A stretch of DNA of 64,000 nt from Floridanema aerugineum. GTDB lineage: Bacteria > Cyanobacteriota > Cyanobacteriia > Cyanobacteriales > Aerosakkonemataceae. The stretch is taken from NCBI RefSeq assembly GCF_041929345.1, contig NZ_JBHFNQ010000164.1, positions 1-64,000 on the forward strand, given 5' to 3'. Within the stretch, counting starts at the first letter, position 1. Each line of letters begins with the position of its first letter. The notes beneath the pieces were generated by a model, which saw only the letters and a program-made list of their open reading frames with translations, had not been told where the DNA came from and ran no database searches. The translations under genes were made by a program, and so were the position numbers. Below, piece by piece: positions 17,222-25,729 of the stretch.

Positions 17222-18064
17222 TCATACAAGAATAGTTTCTGGGGCATATTTTTCAATCATTTCTGGTAAAAGATCTAAGGCGTGTCCGTCAACTGTTCCC
17301 TGATGATTAAGTACTGTTGATGGTACTTCTGCGTGATAGGTTCCAGAAGGAATAATCGCACATCCGCCCCATTTTCGCATTAAAATGTTTTGGACTAAAA
17401 CTTCTTCCCCAGAATGATATCTTGGCAACTTTGTCCAAAAGGAAAAACCGCCAATTTCTAAAAGGTTTTCTCTGTCATAAAGAATGCAAGAAGCAATCCA
17501 AGCAACTTTATAAAGCAGAGTTTCTCCTGGTGGTAATCTCTGACTAACATGATATAAATTTGCTGCCCGATGTAAATGCCATCTTTCCCATTGTGGAGAA
17601 CCGGGATTAACAATTTCTGGATGTACGGAACCTTCCCAAAATTCAATAATTTGTTGTTGAGGACGCACATCTTCACGATAAGATAAACCAGTGGGAAAAG
17701 CTCCAACAAAACCGCATTTTTGAGCTTGCAAAGTTTGCCAAAGTCGATCGACTACCCAAGGTTCCATAAATACGTCATCATCGAGATATAAAACACTGTC
17801 AGCAGTGGCGCGATCGAGCAAAAAATCGCGTTGTTCGGTAATTCCTTGGGAAGGAAAGCGATAATGATATTCTACAGAACCACCTCTAGTTTCTATTAGG
17901 CGCAATAATGTTTTAACTAATGGTGAATTTTCAACAGTTTGGAAACTTTGATCGGCAATAATTACATGAATATCTGTTAATGTTTGGGATGCAATACCGG
18001 AGAGGGTAAAAATTAGGGATTCTAAGCGGTTACAAGTTGGAAGCAGAATATCGACAGTTGCCAT
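17222..18064 (-). CDS. Glycosyltransferase family 2
   Basis: 280 residues with a GT-A fold. The N-terminus VDILLPTCNRLESLIFTLSGI is the usual GT2 nucleotide-binding strand-helix, and the metal-binding DXD-type motif is seen as VLYLDDDVFMEP near residues 90-100. A later GEEVLVQNIL segment probably contains the catalytic acidic residue. There is no membrane segment, so it probably acts at the cytoplasmic face. The donor and acceptor sugars are unknown. It belongs to the mostly minus-strand glycan locus; a broken methyltransferase lies directly upstream. Confidence 0.88.
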   Translation of the reverse strand: MATVDILLPTCNRLESLIFTLSGIASQTLTDIHVIIADQSFQTVENSPLVKTLLRLIETRGGSVEYHYRFPSQGITEQRDFLLDRATADSVLYLDDDVFMEPWVVDRLWQTLQAQKCGFVGAFPTGLSYREDVRPQQQIIEFWEGSVHPEIVNPGSPQWERWHLHRAANLYHVSQRLPPGETLLYKVAWIASCILYDRENLLEIGGFSFWTKLPRYHSGEEVLVQNILMRKWGGCAIIPSGTYHAEVPSTVLNHQGTVDGHALDLLPEMIEKYAPETILV

Positions 18065-18090
18065 GATTCAGAGATTGGGAAATTTAAAGG

Positions 18091-18327
18091 TTAACTCAGA
18101 TCTTCGATCGGGGGAGGTGGAACCTCCCGGATCTCGTTCCCAGGTTGAACCTGGGAACGAGGAACAGAGGCTCTGCCTCTTGATGCAAGATCTGGCTTTC
18201 GGCGATCGTATTTTTGTTGCCGTAAAACTGCTATTTCCGCTGCCCGCCATAAGCCTAATGATGGCCCTTGTAATTGTAGTAATTTGCGGAAACTAGCGGT
18301 GTCTAAGTGGAGGGGAGGAGAAGTCAT
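18091..18327 (-). pseudogene. Remnant of a SAM-dependent methyltransferase N-terminus, interrupted by a REP element
   Basis: From ATG 18327 the first 44 residues (LDTASFRKLLQLQGPSLGL, then WRAAEIAVLRQQKYDR) look like the N-terminus of class I methyltransferases, in which a [V/I]LDLGCGDG SAM motif should follow at once. Here the frame instead runs into a GTTCCCAGG-type REP element and ends. The remainder of the gene is absent. This appears to be a gene fragment left by deletion or repeat insertion; the family call is from memory of similar N-termini. Confidence 0.5.
18133..18161. repeat. Palindrome CTCGTTCCCAGGTT family, copy 1
   Basis: CTCGTTCCCAGGTTGAACCT continues into its complement (29 bases). 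It is flanked by smaller inverted motifs GGTTCCACC/GGAACCTCC and AGAGGCTCTGCCTCT, followed by TGCAAGATCT. The same arrangement in the same order recurs at 38062-38150 (palindrome core 38084-38112). Confidence 0.85.
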
Positions 18328-18363
18328 ATTAAAATATGTCTAGATGTAATTGAGTAAAAAGCT

Positions 18364-18558
18364 ATGACTGCGAAAGACTTGATTATTCAGGAAGTTGAGA
18401 ATATGCCGGACTTTCTTTTAGATGAAGTTTTGGATTTTCTGCAATTTATTAAAGCCAAATATGAACAAGAAAAATTAGAAACAACCATTTTAAGTGAATC
18501 TTCTCTCCAAAAAGATTGGTTAACACCTGAAGAGGATGCAGCATGGCAAGATTTGTAA
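18364..18558 (+). CDS. DUF2281 family small protein (antitoxin-like), orphan
   Basis: 64 residues: MTAKDLIIQEVENMPDFLLDEVLDFLQFIKAKYE is the typical DUF2281 helix pair, and the WLTPEEDAAWQDL ending is common in these proteins. They usually sit upstream of a small toxin-like gene (VapC/PIN or RelE type). Here the next bases contain no such gene on this strand, only the 3' end of the convergent radical SAM gene. It is therefore an orphan or has lost its partner. Confidence 0.7.
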   Translation: MTAKDLIIQEVENMPDFLLDEVLDFLQFIKAKYEQEKLETTILSESSLQKDWLTPEEDAAWQDL

Positions 18559-18572
18559 AAGAAAAATTTTTA

Positions 18573-19568
18573 TCAAAACGTACCTGAATAAATGGAACAA
18601 GAACGACAAATTTCTGGTGGTTCATCTGAGGCTAATTTATCTCGAAATGACTGATAATCTTTGCTGTTCCAAGTGTTATCAACTCCTTGTTCTATTATGT
18701 TGCCAAAATTTATGCGATCGGGCGTAGAAACCATACAACAAGGCATCGCATAACCCTGATAACTAATATAAGCACCTCTCCAAGGCCAATCACATCTTTT
18801 TTGTCCAGGTGTACCAGGTGAATGCAGGCGTGGTTTTGTCCGAGGTAAACGCAAATTCACTCCCAAATTTTGCGCTAAACTTCGGGCTTCATTAAAATAA
18901 AATTCTACTCTTTGGCTATCTTCTTCCAGCAGCGTTTGTGACTGAACAAAATCTCGCATTGGTTGATAATTTGCGGGTAAACTTGACTCGCCAAAATCAT
19001 GACATAAGTGCTGCACAAAAAATTGTTCTACTGACCATTTATTTGCTAATTTCACTAAATCTGGTAATTCATGTAAGTTCTGTTGCATGATTACCATTAC
19101 TAGGTGAATATGGGGAGTTTTACTAGCAAGTTTTTGTCGTTTTTCTAAGACTAATTCTAAGTTCTTAACTACCAGTTCAAAATTGGAGCCTACACGAATT
19201 TTGTTATAGGTTTCTGGAGTTGCGCCATCAATGGAAACATGGAGGCGATCGAGATTACTAGTAACACATTGTTCAGCACGTTTTTGATTTAAAAGTGTCA
19301 AATTAGAGTTAGTTGTAACTCTAATTTCTTTGTTAGCAGCATAAGTTATCATATCGAAAAATTGCGGGTGCATCATCGGTTCTCCTAAACCCTGAAGATG
19401 CAATTCTTGTAAGGTAGGAAATTGGTCAATGATGCGAGTAAAAACTTCAAATTTCATGAAAGCTGGAGGCTTATCTTTACGAAATTGAATGGCACACATT
19501 TGACAGCGTAAATTACATTGTCCAACGGGTTCAATTTGTAAATAAGTGGGTAGTTGCATGGTTTTCAC
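18573..19568 (-). CDS. Radical SAM/SPASM domain protein
   Basis: 331 residues. The radical SAM cluster motif CxxxCxxC is at Cys18, Cys22 and Cys25 (GQCNLRCQMCAIQF). GLGEPMMHP and TTNSNLT are later family motifs. A C-terminal SPASM region carries further cysteines (QKRCDWPW, PCCMVST, EICRSCSIYSG) for extra Fe-S clusters. Such enzymes modify sugars, peptides or other small molecules. Because it sits between glycosyltransferases, a glycan-modifying role is plausible but not shown. It precedes no obvious precursor peptide. Confidence 0.88.
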   Translation of the reverse strand: MKTMQLPTYLQIEPVGQCNLRCQMCAIQFRKDKPPAFMKFEVFTRIIDQFPTLQELHLQGLGEPMMHPQFFDMITYAANKEIRVTTNSNLTLLNQKRAEQCVTSNLDRLHVSIDGATPETYNKIRVGSNFELVVKNLELVLEKRQKLASKTPHIHLVMVIMQQNLHELPDLVKLANKWSVEQFFVQHLCHDFGESSLPANYQPMRDFVQSQTLLEEDSQRVEFYFNEARSLAQNLGVNLRLPRTKPRLHSPGTPGQKRCDWPWRGAYISYQGYAMPCCMVSTPDRINFGNIIEQGVDNTWNSKDYQSFRDKLASDEPPEICRSCSIYSGTF

Positions 19569-19572
19569 CTAA

Positions 19573-20091
19573 TTAAACATCTATTGATTTATTGAGGGGT
19601 TGACTCTCTTCTGTACCAGATTGACGACGTTGTTCTACTTGCTGAATTTCTTGCTCTAAAAAGTAGTTAAGTAAAGTTCGCAAAAAAACAATTGTAGCTA
19701 AGTTTAAAATATCTGGTCTAGTGGGAGCGACAACTGTACGTAAAATGTCAGCAGCTACAGTAAATTCTAGTCCTAAAACTAGGGTACGACCTAACCGCAA
19801 TCTAATCGATTCTGTGCTGTCAAATTGTTTTTTTGAACGATAAAATAAAGAACTAACATAAGAAAAAACACTGCGAAAAACCCCAAATCCAATAATTGCT
19901 GCGGCAGCGATTTCTGCACCAGCAGCTAAGTAACTCACAATCGGATTGACCCAAATTTCAACAGGATTTACTGCTACAGGTTCTTTTGTTGGTTGTTCTA
20001 TGTCGAGATTGAGTAATAGAACTAAACCTAGAATTAAGGCTAATGGCACTAAAATGTTGAACCATGAATTAGAGGAAGAGTTTCGTTGCAT
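19573..20091 (-). CDS. DUF1622 family membrane protein
   Basis: 172 residues with three likely membrane helices (about 11-28, 49-75 and 100-125). The segment IRLRLGRTLVLGLEFTVAADILRT followed by VAPTRPDILNLATIVFLRTLLNYFLEQEI is the DUF1622 signature. Function is unknown. The gene ends four bases before the radical SAM start, so they are probably co-transcribed. The C-terminal tail is polar and glutamine-rich. Confidence 0.82.
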   Translation of the reverse strand: MQRNSSSNSWFNILVPLALILGLVLLLNLDIEQPTKEPVAVNPVEIWVNPIVSYLAAGAEIAAAAIIGFGVFRSVFSYVSSLFYRSKKQFDSTESIRLRLGRTLVLGLEFTVAADILRTVVAPTRPDILNLATIVFLRTLLNYFLEQEIQQVEQRRQSGTEESQPLNKSIDV

Positions 20092-20152
20092 TTTTTTAGA
20101 AATGATAGTTTTGCATTAGCAAGTATAAACTATCAAATACCCATTAGTGAAG

Positions 20153-21145
20153 TTAAAGAAAAAACACGCGAAATTTAAAAGCACCGAAAATGCGCCAAAA
20201 TATTGAGAGAAATGGTATTAGTAAAGATGTGAAAATCATTTCAGCAATATGTTTTGGATTATGAGATGTTCGCTTTAGTCTTTGCATACAAAAACCTCCA
20301 GTCATTATTGACCATATCATCAAAGCTACAACAGCAAAATACAAATGTTCAGTGAAAATTGCTAGCAGAAATACAATAAAAGAGTTAATTATTAAGTAGT
20401 AATGCCAAGGGGTGACGGGTGGTAGCTTTTCTTTATATAAATTTGGATGTTTTTTATAGAGTAAAGCGTTAAACATACTTTTATGTTGCTGATTTAAACT
20501 AATGCCCCAAGATGCCGATCGCACTGGATGAGTTACGATCGCATCTGGTGCATAAACAAATTCGCCACCTTGTTTTAAAAGGGTAAAAAATAAGTCGCTA
20601 TCTTCACGCCAAGCTGTAGTAAAACGTTCGTCAAAACCGTTTATGGATGCGATCGCTTCTCGGCGATAAAAACAATTAGCGGTGACAAATTCCGCTTTTT
20701 CTAAACCAGCAGTACTTAATTCATAATCAGTTGGTGGGTTTGGTAAAGGCACAATTATTCTTCCTCTAACTCCGACAATTTCATCTTTAAAAGCACTAAT
20801 TCCGGCTTTTAACCAATTAGAATCGGGTATACAATCATCATCAGTAAAAGCAATAATTTCGCCACTAGCTGCACGCCAACCGACGTTTCGCGCCGCCGCA
20901 GGGCCATGTTTTTCTGTTACTGGAATGTAGCGCAATAAAGGTGTATTTTTCGTCTTTCCAGGGACGTAACCAATGCGTTCTAACCAGTATTCAACTAATC
21001 TTTTTGTTTCCTCGGTTGCGGCATCGTCAGCGATAATTATTTCGTAGGCAGTGCGATCGAAGTTTTGCTGAGTAAGTGCAGCTAAACAACGATTTAAAAG
21101 TTCAGGGCGTTTAAAAGTTGGTACTACTATAGAAACAAGGATCAT
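20153..21145 (-). CDS. Glycosyltransferase family 2 with C-terminal membrane segments
   Basis: 330 residues. The GT-A domain (about 1-230) has VSIVVPTFKRPELLNRCL at the start, the metal-binding IAFTDDDCIPD near residue 95, and TAWREDSDLFFTLLK with the likely catalytic acidic residues. Two to three hydrophobic helices follow (about 250-290 and 305-325), anchoring it to the inner membrane. This resembles glycan-assembly enzymes that act on lipid-linked sugars. Its start codon is only 13 bases from the divergent start of the metallophosphoesterase gene. Confidence 0.87.
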   Translation of the reverse strand: MILVSIVVPTFKRPELLNRCLAALTQQNFDRTAYEIIIADDAATEETKRLVEYWLERIGYVPGKTKNTPLLRYIPVTEKHGPAAARNVGWRAASGEIIAFTDDDCIPDSNWLKAGISAFKDEIVGVRGRIIVPLPNPPTDYELSTAGLEKAEFVTANCFYRREAIASINGFDERFTTAWREDSDLFFTLLKQGGEFVYAPDAIVTHPVRSASWGISLNQQHKSMFNALLYKKHPNLYKEKLPPVTPWHYYLIINSFIVFLLAIFTEHLYFAVVALMIWSIMTGGFCMQRLKRTSHNPKHIAEMIFTSLLIPFLSIFWRIFGAFKFRVFFL

Positions 21146-21158
21146 TTGGTTAAAGACT

Positions 21159-21794
21159 ATGGAAAAAATTGCAATTATTTCTGATATTCACGGAAACTTT
21201 TCTGGGCTACAAACAGTTATGACAGACATTGAAAACTCTGGATGTAACCGCATAGTATGTTTAGGTGATTTGGTGGATGGCGGAGATTACAATGATGAAG
21301 TTGTCAGATTTTTGCGAGACAATCAAATTGCTTGTGTCCGAGGTAATCACGATGAATTTAATAATTTGGAATTGGCTAAAGATGTACAAGATTTTATCGA
21401 CTCCCTTCCTGATGAAATAGTAGAATTAGATAAAATTTATACTCATATATCTCCTAGAATCAAGAAAAATACAATTAGCAGCCCTGTTGAAGCATGGAAT
21501 GTATTTTGTGAAATATCTTATAGAATCGTTTTTGTTGGTCACGTTCATGTTCCTTTGATTTTTGGGGAAAAATGTGAAGAATTTGGTTCATCAACGGTTT
21601 ATGAATTTAACTATGGGGAACCATTTCACTTAGATCTTAAAGACAGATATGTAATTTCAGTTGGTGCAGTTGGTTATGGGCGAGATCAAATTAAGAAACT
21701 ACGCTATGTAATTTATAATCAAACAGAAAATTCTGTTGAATTTAGGGCGGTTGATGGAGAATTACTCCCTTTGGGATTTTGGGCATTTTTCTAA
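21159..21794 (+). CDS. Calcineurin-like metallophosphoesterase (YfcE-like)
   Basis: 211 residues with the full metal-binding set in order: DIHGN (9-13), GDLVDGG (36-42), GNHDE (62-66) and GHVHVP (127-132), after the IIDSxH-type His in YTHISP. It should hydrolyse phosphoesters using two metal ions; the substrate is unknown. It is one of few plus-strand genes in the glycan locus. Its last 33 bases overlap the 3' end of the convergent carbamoyltransferase gene, and its start lies 13 bases from a divergent GT2 gene. Confidence 0.85.
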   Translation: MEKIAIISDIHGNFSGLQTVMTDIENSGCNRIVCLGDLVDGGDYNDEVVRFLRDNQIACVRGNHDEFNNLELAKDVQDFIDSLPDEIVELDKIYTHISPRIKKNTISSPVEAWNVFCEISYRIVFVGHVHVPLIFGEKCEEFGSSTVYEFNYGEPFHLDLKDRYVISVGAVGYGRDQIKKLRYVIYNQTENSVEFRAVDGELLPLGFWAFF

Positions 21795-23498
21795 CAGAAA
21801 TGAACCGATTATTAAAGCATCTAGGGGTGATGTCCAAAAACATTCGATCGCATCTCGTGGCGAACAAACAATTGGTTCACCTCTAGTATTAAAAGAAGTA
21901 TTAACTAAAACAGGAACTCCAGTTCGCAATTGAAACGCTTTGATTAAGTCATAATAAAGGGAATTTTGTTGACGGTTAATAGTTTGAATTCTGGCAGTAC
22001 CATCTACGTGACGAACTGCGGGAATTTTATCAGCTTTTTCTGGCAAAACATCGTAAATAAACAACATAAATGGAGAGGTTTTTGCATTATCAAACCAATT
22101 AGCTGCTTCTTCTTCTAAAACCACAGGCGCAACAGGTCGAAAGTCTTCTCTGTCTTTAATCTCATTCAATTTTGCTTGCATTTCTGCATCAATTGGTGAG
22201 GCTAAAATCGATCGTCCTCCTAATGCCCTGGGGCCAAATTCCATGCGACCTTGGAACCAACCAATAATTTTATTTTGCGCTAAAATTTCGGCTGTTTCTT
22301 CACTAATGTTTGTTAATTTACGATAGGGAAGTTTCGCCCATTGCAGGAATTTTTCGATTTCATCATCGCTGTAACTTGGGCCAAGGAAAACGTGATTCAT
22401 CTGGTAAGAACGGTGATTATTTTCACCTTTTTTAACATCAATCCAAAGGGCTGCACCTAAAGCAGTTCCCGCATCTCCCGCAGCAGGTTGTACCCAAATG
22501 TTTTTGAAGGGACTGCGATCGCGTATTCGCGCATTCATCACACAATTAAGCGCGACACCTCCAGCCATACAAAGATTATCTAATTGAGTGGTTTCATGCA
22601 ACCAATTAGCAATTTGTAAAACCGTTTCTTCTAATACTAATTGTAAGGAATGAGCGAGATCATAATGATATTGTTCTAAAAGTTCTCCTTTTTGGCGTGG
22701 TATTCCAAAGTTTTCTTTTAATTGGGAAGATTTAATAGTATATTGACCATCGGTTTTTAAAGTGATAATTTCTCGAAAATAATCTACATATTCAGGTTTA
22801 CCAAAAGATGCTAATGCCATTACTTTGTACTCATCGGAAGAGTGGAGAAAACCCAAATATTCGGTAACTTGTTCGTAAAGAATGCCTAGAGAATGAGGCA
22901 TATTTACTTGCCCTAAAAGTTCCAGTTGATTACCCTTACCAACAGCATAGTTTGTAGTTGCTTTTTCTCCTCTTCCATCGAGAGTTAAAACAGCAGCTTC
23001 TTCATAAGGTGAAGGGTAAAAAGCACTAGCTACATGGGCTAAATGATGAGGGACAAAATTCCAGGATAAATTATTTAATGAAATGTCTTTAAACCGAGCT
23101 TTTAAATGATGGGGAACACCGCCGATTAAATGCCTGGGTGCATTGACAATATAGGACAAAAATAGTGGTTCCCAAACTGATTCCCATTCGGCGGGTATGG
23201 GGTGAGCGCTTGGTTCTAAAGGTAAAGTAATTGTTGCTTCATTACTGTACTTTCCTAACGAAATAAATGGGTCGTAAGAGTAGGCAATATGGTCAACTTC
23301 TGTGAGAACTATTCCCGCTTCTTGTAAGCAGTAATTAATTGCATGAAACGGCAATTCATAAGTTGAAAAAGGTATGGGGCGTTTAGCGTGTTTGATATGA
23401 GTAAAACGTTCTTCTTCTGCTGCGGCAATTACTTGTCCATCTTTTACTAAACAAGCAGCAGAGTCATGATAAACTGCGTTAATTCCTAATGTGTACAT
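21762..23498 (-). CDS. Carbamoyltransferase (NodU/CmcH/TobZ family)
   Basis: 578 residues, full length for the family. The N-terminal YrdC-unlike ASKHA half shows LGINAVYHDSAACLVKDGQV and EEERFTHIKHAKRPIP. The middle carries HHLAHVASAFYPSPYEEAAVLTLDG with metal-binding His, and GGVALNCVMNARI. The C-terminal domain has MEFGPRALGGRSILASP and VNTSFNTRGEPIVCSP. These enzymes use carbamoyl phosphate and ATP to O-carbamoylate sugars, antibiotics or Nod factors. Within this locus the substrate is probably a surface glycan or its sugar nucleotide. The start overlaps the upstream GT9 gene by 13 bases, which suggests translational coupling. Confidence 0.92.
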   Translation of the reverse strand: MYTLGINAVYHDSAACLVKDGQVIAAAEEERFTHIKHAKRPIPFSTYELPFHAINYCLQEAGIVLTEVDHIAYSYDPFISLGKYSNEATITLPLEPSAHPIPAEWESVWEPLFLSYIVNAPRHLIGGVPHHLKARFKDISLNNLSWNFVPHHLAHVASAFYPSPYEEAAVLTLDGRGEKATTNYAVGKGNQLELLGQVNMPHSLGILYEQVTEYLGFLHSSDEYKVMALASFGKPEYVDYFREIITLKTDGQYTIKSSQLKENFGIPRQKGELLEQYHYDLAHSLQLVLEETVLQIANWLHETTQLDNLCMAGGVALNCVMNARIRDRSPFKNIWVQPAAGDAGTALGAALWIDVKKGENNHRSYQMNHVFLGPSYSDDEIEKFLQWAKLPYRKLTNISEETAEILAQNKIIGWFQGRMEFGPRALGGRSILASPIDAEMQAKLNEIKDREDFRPVAPVVLEEEAANWFDNAKTSPFMLFIYDVLPEKADKIPAVRHVDGTARIQTINRQQNSLYYDLIKAFQLRTGVPVLVNTSFNTRGEPIVCSPRDAIECFWTSPLDALIIGSFLLEKCPKSQRE

Positions 23499-24580
23499 GA
23501 TTCAATTTTGTTTAAATGAATGGGAGTTTTTAATAAATCTAAAGCTGAAGTAATTACCTGTTCAGTTGGTACTTCATCAACGAAAGAAACTCGATGTTTA
23601 CAAGCAGTTTCGGTGGTGCAATCTACGCCACAAATCGGGCAATTTAAACGCCAAGAAATCGCCGGACGATGACGAGTGCGAGTAATTTGACCAGCAGTAA
23701 TTAAATTGCCACACCAATAAATTCCAACTGTTGCTGTACCTACTGCTGCTGCAACGTGCAAAGGGCCAGAATCATTGGAAATTAACAGGTTACATCGAGA
23801 TAGTAAACCTGTTAAACCATTAAGGGATAAATTACCACAAATATTTTCTGCTTTAGCTTTCATATTGTTAATTACTCCCTCGACAATATCTCGTTCTGAT
23901 TCTATTCCGGTAACAACAATATCTGCGCCAAAATTGGCTAAAGTATCTCCTACAATTGCAAAATTTTCTATTGACCAACGACGACGACGATCGCCTGCAC
24001 CTGGATGTAAAGCGACGAGAGGTTTATGAGTTTTGGGAACAATTTTTTCAGCTTCTAATAAATCGGATTTGGTGACAATTAAAGATGGTTCTAATTCAGA
24101 AGTTTTGGCACCAACTAAGGCGACAACTTCTAAGTAACGTAAGATTTCTGGCTGATAGTAAATGTATGGTATCCAGCGATCTAAAACAGGTGCGTCTGGG
24201 GTACGCAAACCTATGGTCATTTTCGCACCTAATTGCAAAGTAAAGGGGTTAGAATTGCGTCCGCCACCATGTAATTGAATCGCTAAATCGAAGCGTTCTT
24301 TTTGCATCGCCTGGAAGAACATTTTTAACTCAGTTGGGTCTTGTTTGATTTCTGATTCATTTCCAATACCTCCTTCGGGAATTACAATTACACGGTCGAT
24401 CGCACCCGGTCTATTTGCTAAAAATTCTTTGTGCCAACTTCTAGCTAACAGGACAATTTCTGCTTGGGGATAGGTCGATCGCAAAGCATTTAAAGCAGGT
24501 AAAGCAAAGATGAAATCTCCTAAAGCATTGGCGCGGAGAACAGCAATTTTATAAATGTTTGGTAAGGGATGATAAATCAT
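23486..24580 (-). CDS. Glycosyltransferase family 9 (heptosyltransferase-like) protein
   Basis: 364 residues, GT-B fold. It starts IAVLRANALGDFIFALPALNAL and contains FDLAIQLHGGGRNSNPF, LVALHPGAGDRRRRWS and LLISNDSGPLHVAAAVGT, the GT9 donor-site signature. A four-Cys motif near the C-terminus (CPICGVDCTTETAC) may bind metal. It is related to the GT9 proteins at 12588 and 40652 (same GDF pattern), and is more distant from the two with GDV. It overlaps the carbamoyltransferase gene. Confidence 0.88.
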   Translation of the reverse strand: MIYHPLPNIYKIAVLRANALGDFIFALPALNALRSTYPQAEIVLLARSWHKEFLANRPGAIDRVIVIPEGGIGNESEIKQDPTELKMFFQAMQKERFDLAIQLHGGGRNSNPFTLQLGAKMTIGLRTPDAPVLDRWIPYIYYQPEILRYLEVVALVGAKTSELEPSLIVTKSDLLEAEKIVPKTHKPLVALHPGAGDRRRRWSIENFAIVGDTLANFGADIVVTGIESERDIVEGVINNMKAKAENICGNLSLNGLTGLLSRCNLLISNDSGPLHVAAAVGTATVGIYWCGNLITAGQITRTRHRPAISWRLNCPICGVDCTTETACKHRVSFVDEVPTEQVITSALDLLKTPIHLNKIESCTH

Positions 24581-24598
24581 TTTTGGTGTTTTAAATTG

Positions 24599-25729
24599 CT
24601 AATAATTCACTAGTCCTGCCAGAAAAATTTTCGGCAATTGTTCAACACCAGTTTTGGTATTTTCATAAAGTTCCCAAGTAGCACATACAATTTCATCAGG
24701 AGTCACTAATTTCAAACAATTATTATGTCCTTCTGGGCAGATGCTTTTATAACAAAATTTGCAGGAAACATCGTGAAACAAAACTCGATTGGGAACTGCC
24801 CAAGGTGTATGCTGAGGATTAGTCAAAGCGTAAAGGTCAACAACCGGAGTACCTAAAGCAGCTGCAATGTGAACCGGGCCAGTATTATTAGAAATTAATA
24901 CAGGTGATAGTTGAATTAATGCTGACATTTCTGTTAAATTAAGACAGCCTACAAGGGAATAAGAGGTAACATTAATTGCCTTTTGGATACTTTCAATTAA
25001 CTGCCTTTCTGGTTCAGTTCCTGTTAACAATACTTGAAAGTTCCTATCTAAAATTAAACTGCGTGCAACTTCGGCAAAACCTTCTGGTGGATACCGTCTT
25101 GATGCAGCAGTAGCACCAGGATGAATCACTACCCAAGGTTTTTCTAAGTCAATATCCAGCGATTTTAAAATATTAAAAATTCGGTAACGTGCTTCTTCGG
25201 GAACTTGCAATGACATTCGTTGATTATTTGTGCTACAACCAACAGTTGCTACTAAGTCAATTTGTCGTTGAACTTCATGGCGAATACCCTTAGATGGTTC
25301 GGGATCTAAAACCCAATTTGTGAGTAATTGATAGGGGTTTTCATGACAATGGGCAAGTCTTAAAGGGATATCTGCTAAATAACATAAAAAAGCCGAAGGT
25401 AAAGGATTTTGACTAAAAACTGTGAAGATAACAGCAGCGTCAAATTTACTTTCTCGCAGTCGTTCTACCATTGCAAATTCGGGGCTACTATTCGCCCTTA
25501 ATGCAGTGGCTTTCATCCAAGGTGCATCGTAAACAATTACATCATTAATTTCGGGGATAAGTGAGGCAATTTCTTTACCGGATGGCGATGTTAAAAGGGT
25601 AATTTTTCTGCCGGGAAGCGATTCTTTTAAGGCGCGAATAGCGGGAGTTGTCATTAATACATCACCGATCGCATCGAGTCTAACACAGAGAATATTTTTT
25701 GCTTCATTCCAGTTATTTTCGGTAATCAT
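24599..25729 (-). CDS. Glycosyltransferase family 9 (heptosyltransferase-like) protein
   Basis: 376 residues. ILCVRLDAIGDVLMTTPAIRAL opens the protein; WVVIHPGATAASRRYPPEGF and VLISNNTGPVHIAAALGTPVV mark the C-terminal donor half. A cysteine-rich C-terminus (CKFCYKSICPEGHNNC) is again present. Its ATG overlaps the heptose-kinase stop by four bases (ATGA), directly coupling a heptose-pathway enzyme with a likely heptosyltransferase. This supports, but does not prove, heptose as the donor sugar. Confidence 0.88.
   Translation of the reverse strand: MITENNWNEAKNILCVRLDAIGDVLMTTPAIRALKESLPGRKITLLTSPSGKEIASLIPEINDVIVYDAPWMKATALRANSSPEFAMVERLRESKFDAAVIFTVFSQNPLPSAFLCYLADIPLRLAHCHENPYQLLTNWVLDPEPSKGIRHEVQRQIDLVATVGCSTNNQRMSLQVPEEARYRIFNILKSLDIDLEKPWVVIHPGATAASRRYPPEGFAEVARSLILDRNFQVLLTGTEPERQLIESIQKAINVTSYSLVGCLNLTEMSALIQLSPVLISNNTGPVHIAAALGTPVVDLYALTNPQHTPWAVPNRVLFHDVSCKFCYKSICPEGHNNCLKLVTPDEIVCATWELYENTKTGVEQLPKIFLAGLVNY

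Noticed and set aside
18536..18727. 63-codon plus-strand frame as toxin partner of DUF2281
   Set aside because: It is antisense to the 3' part of the radical SAM gene and shows no toxin motif.
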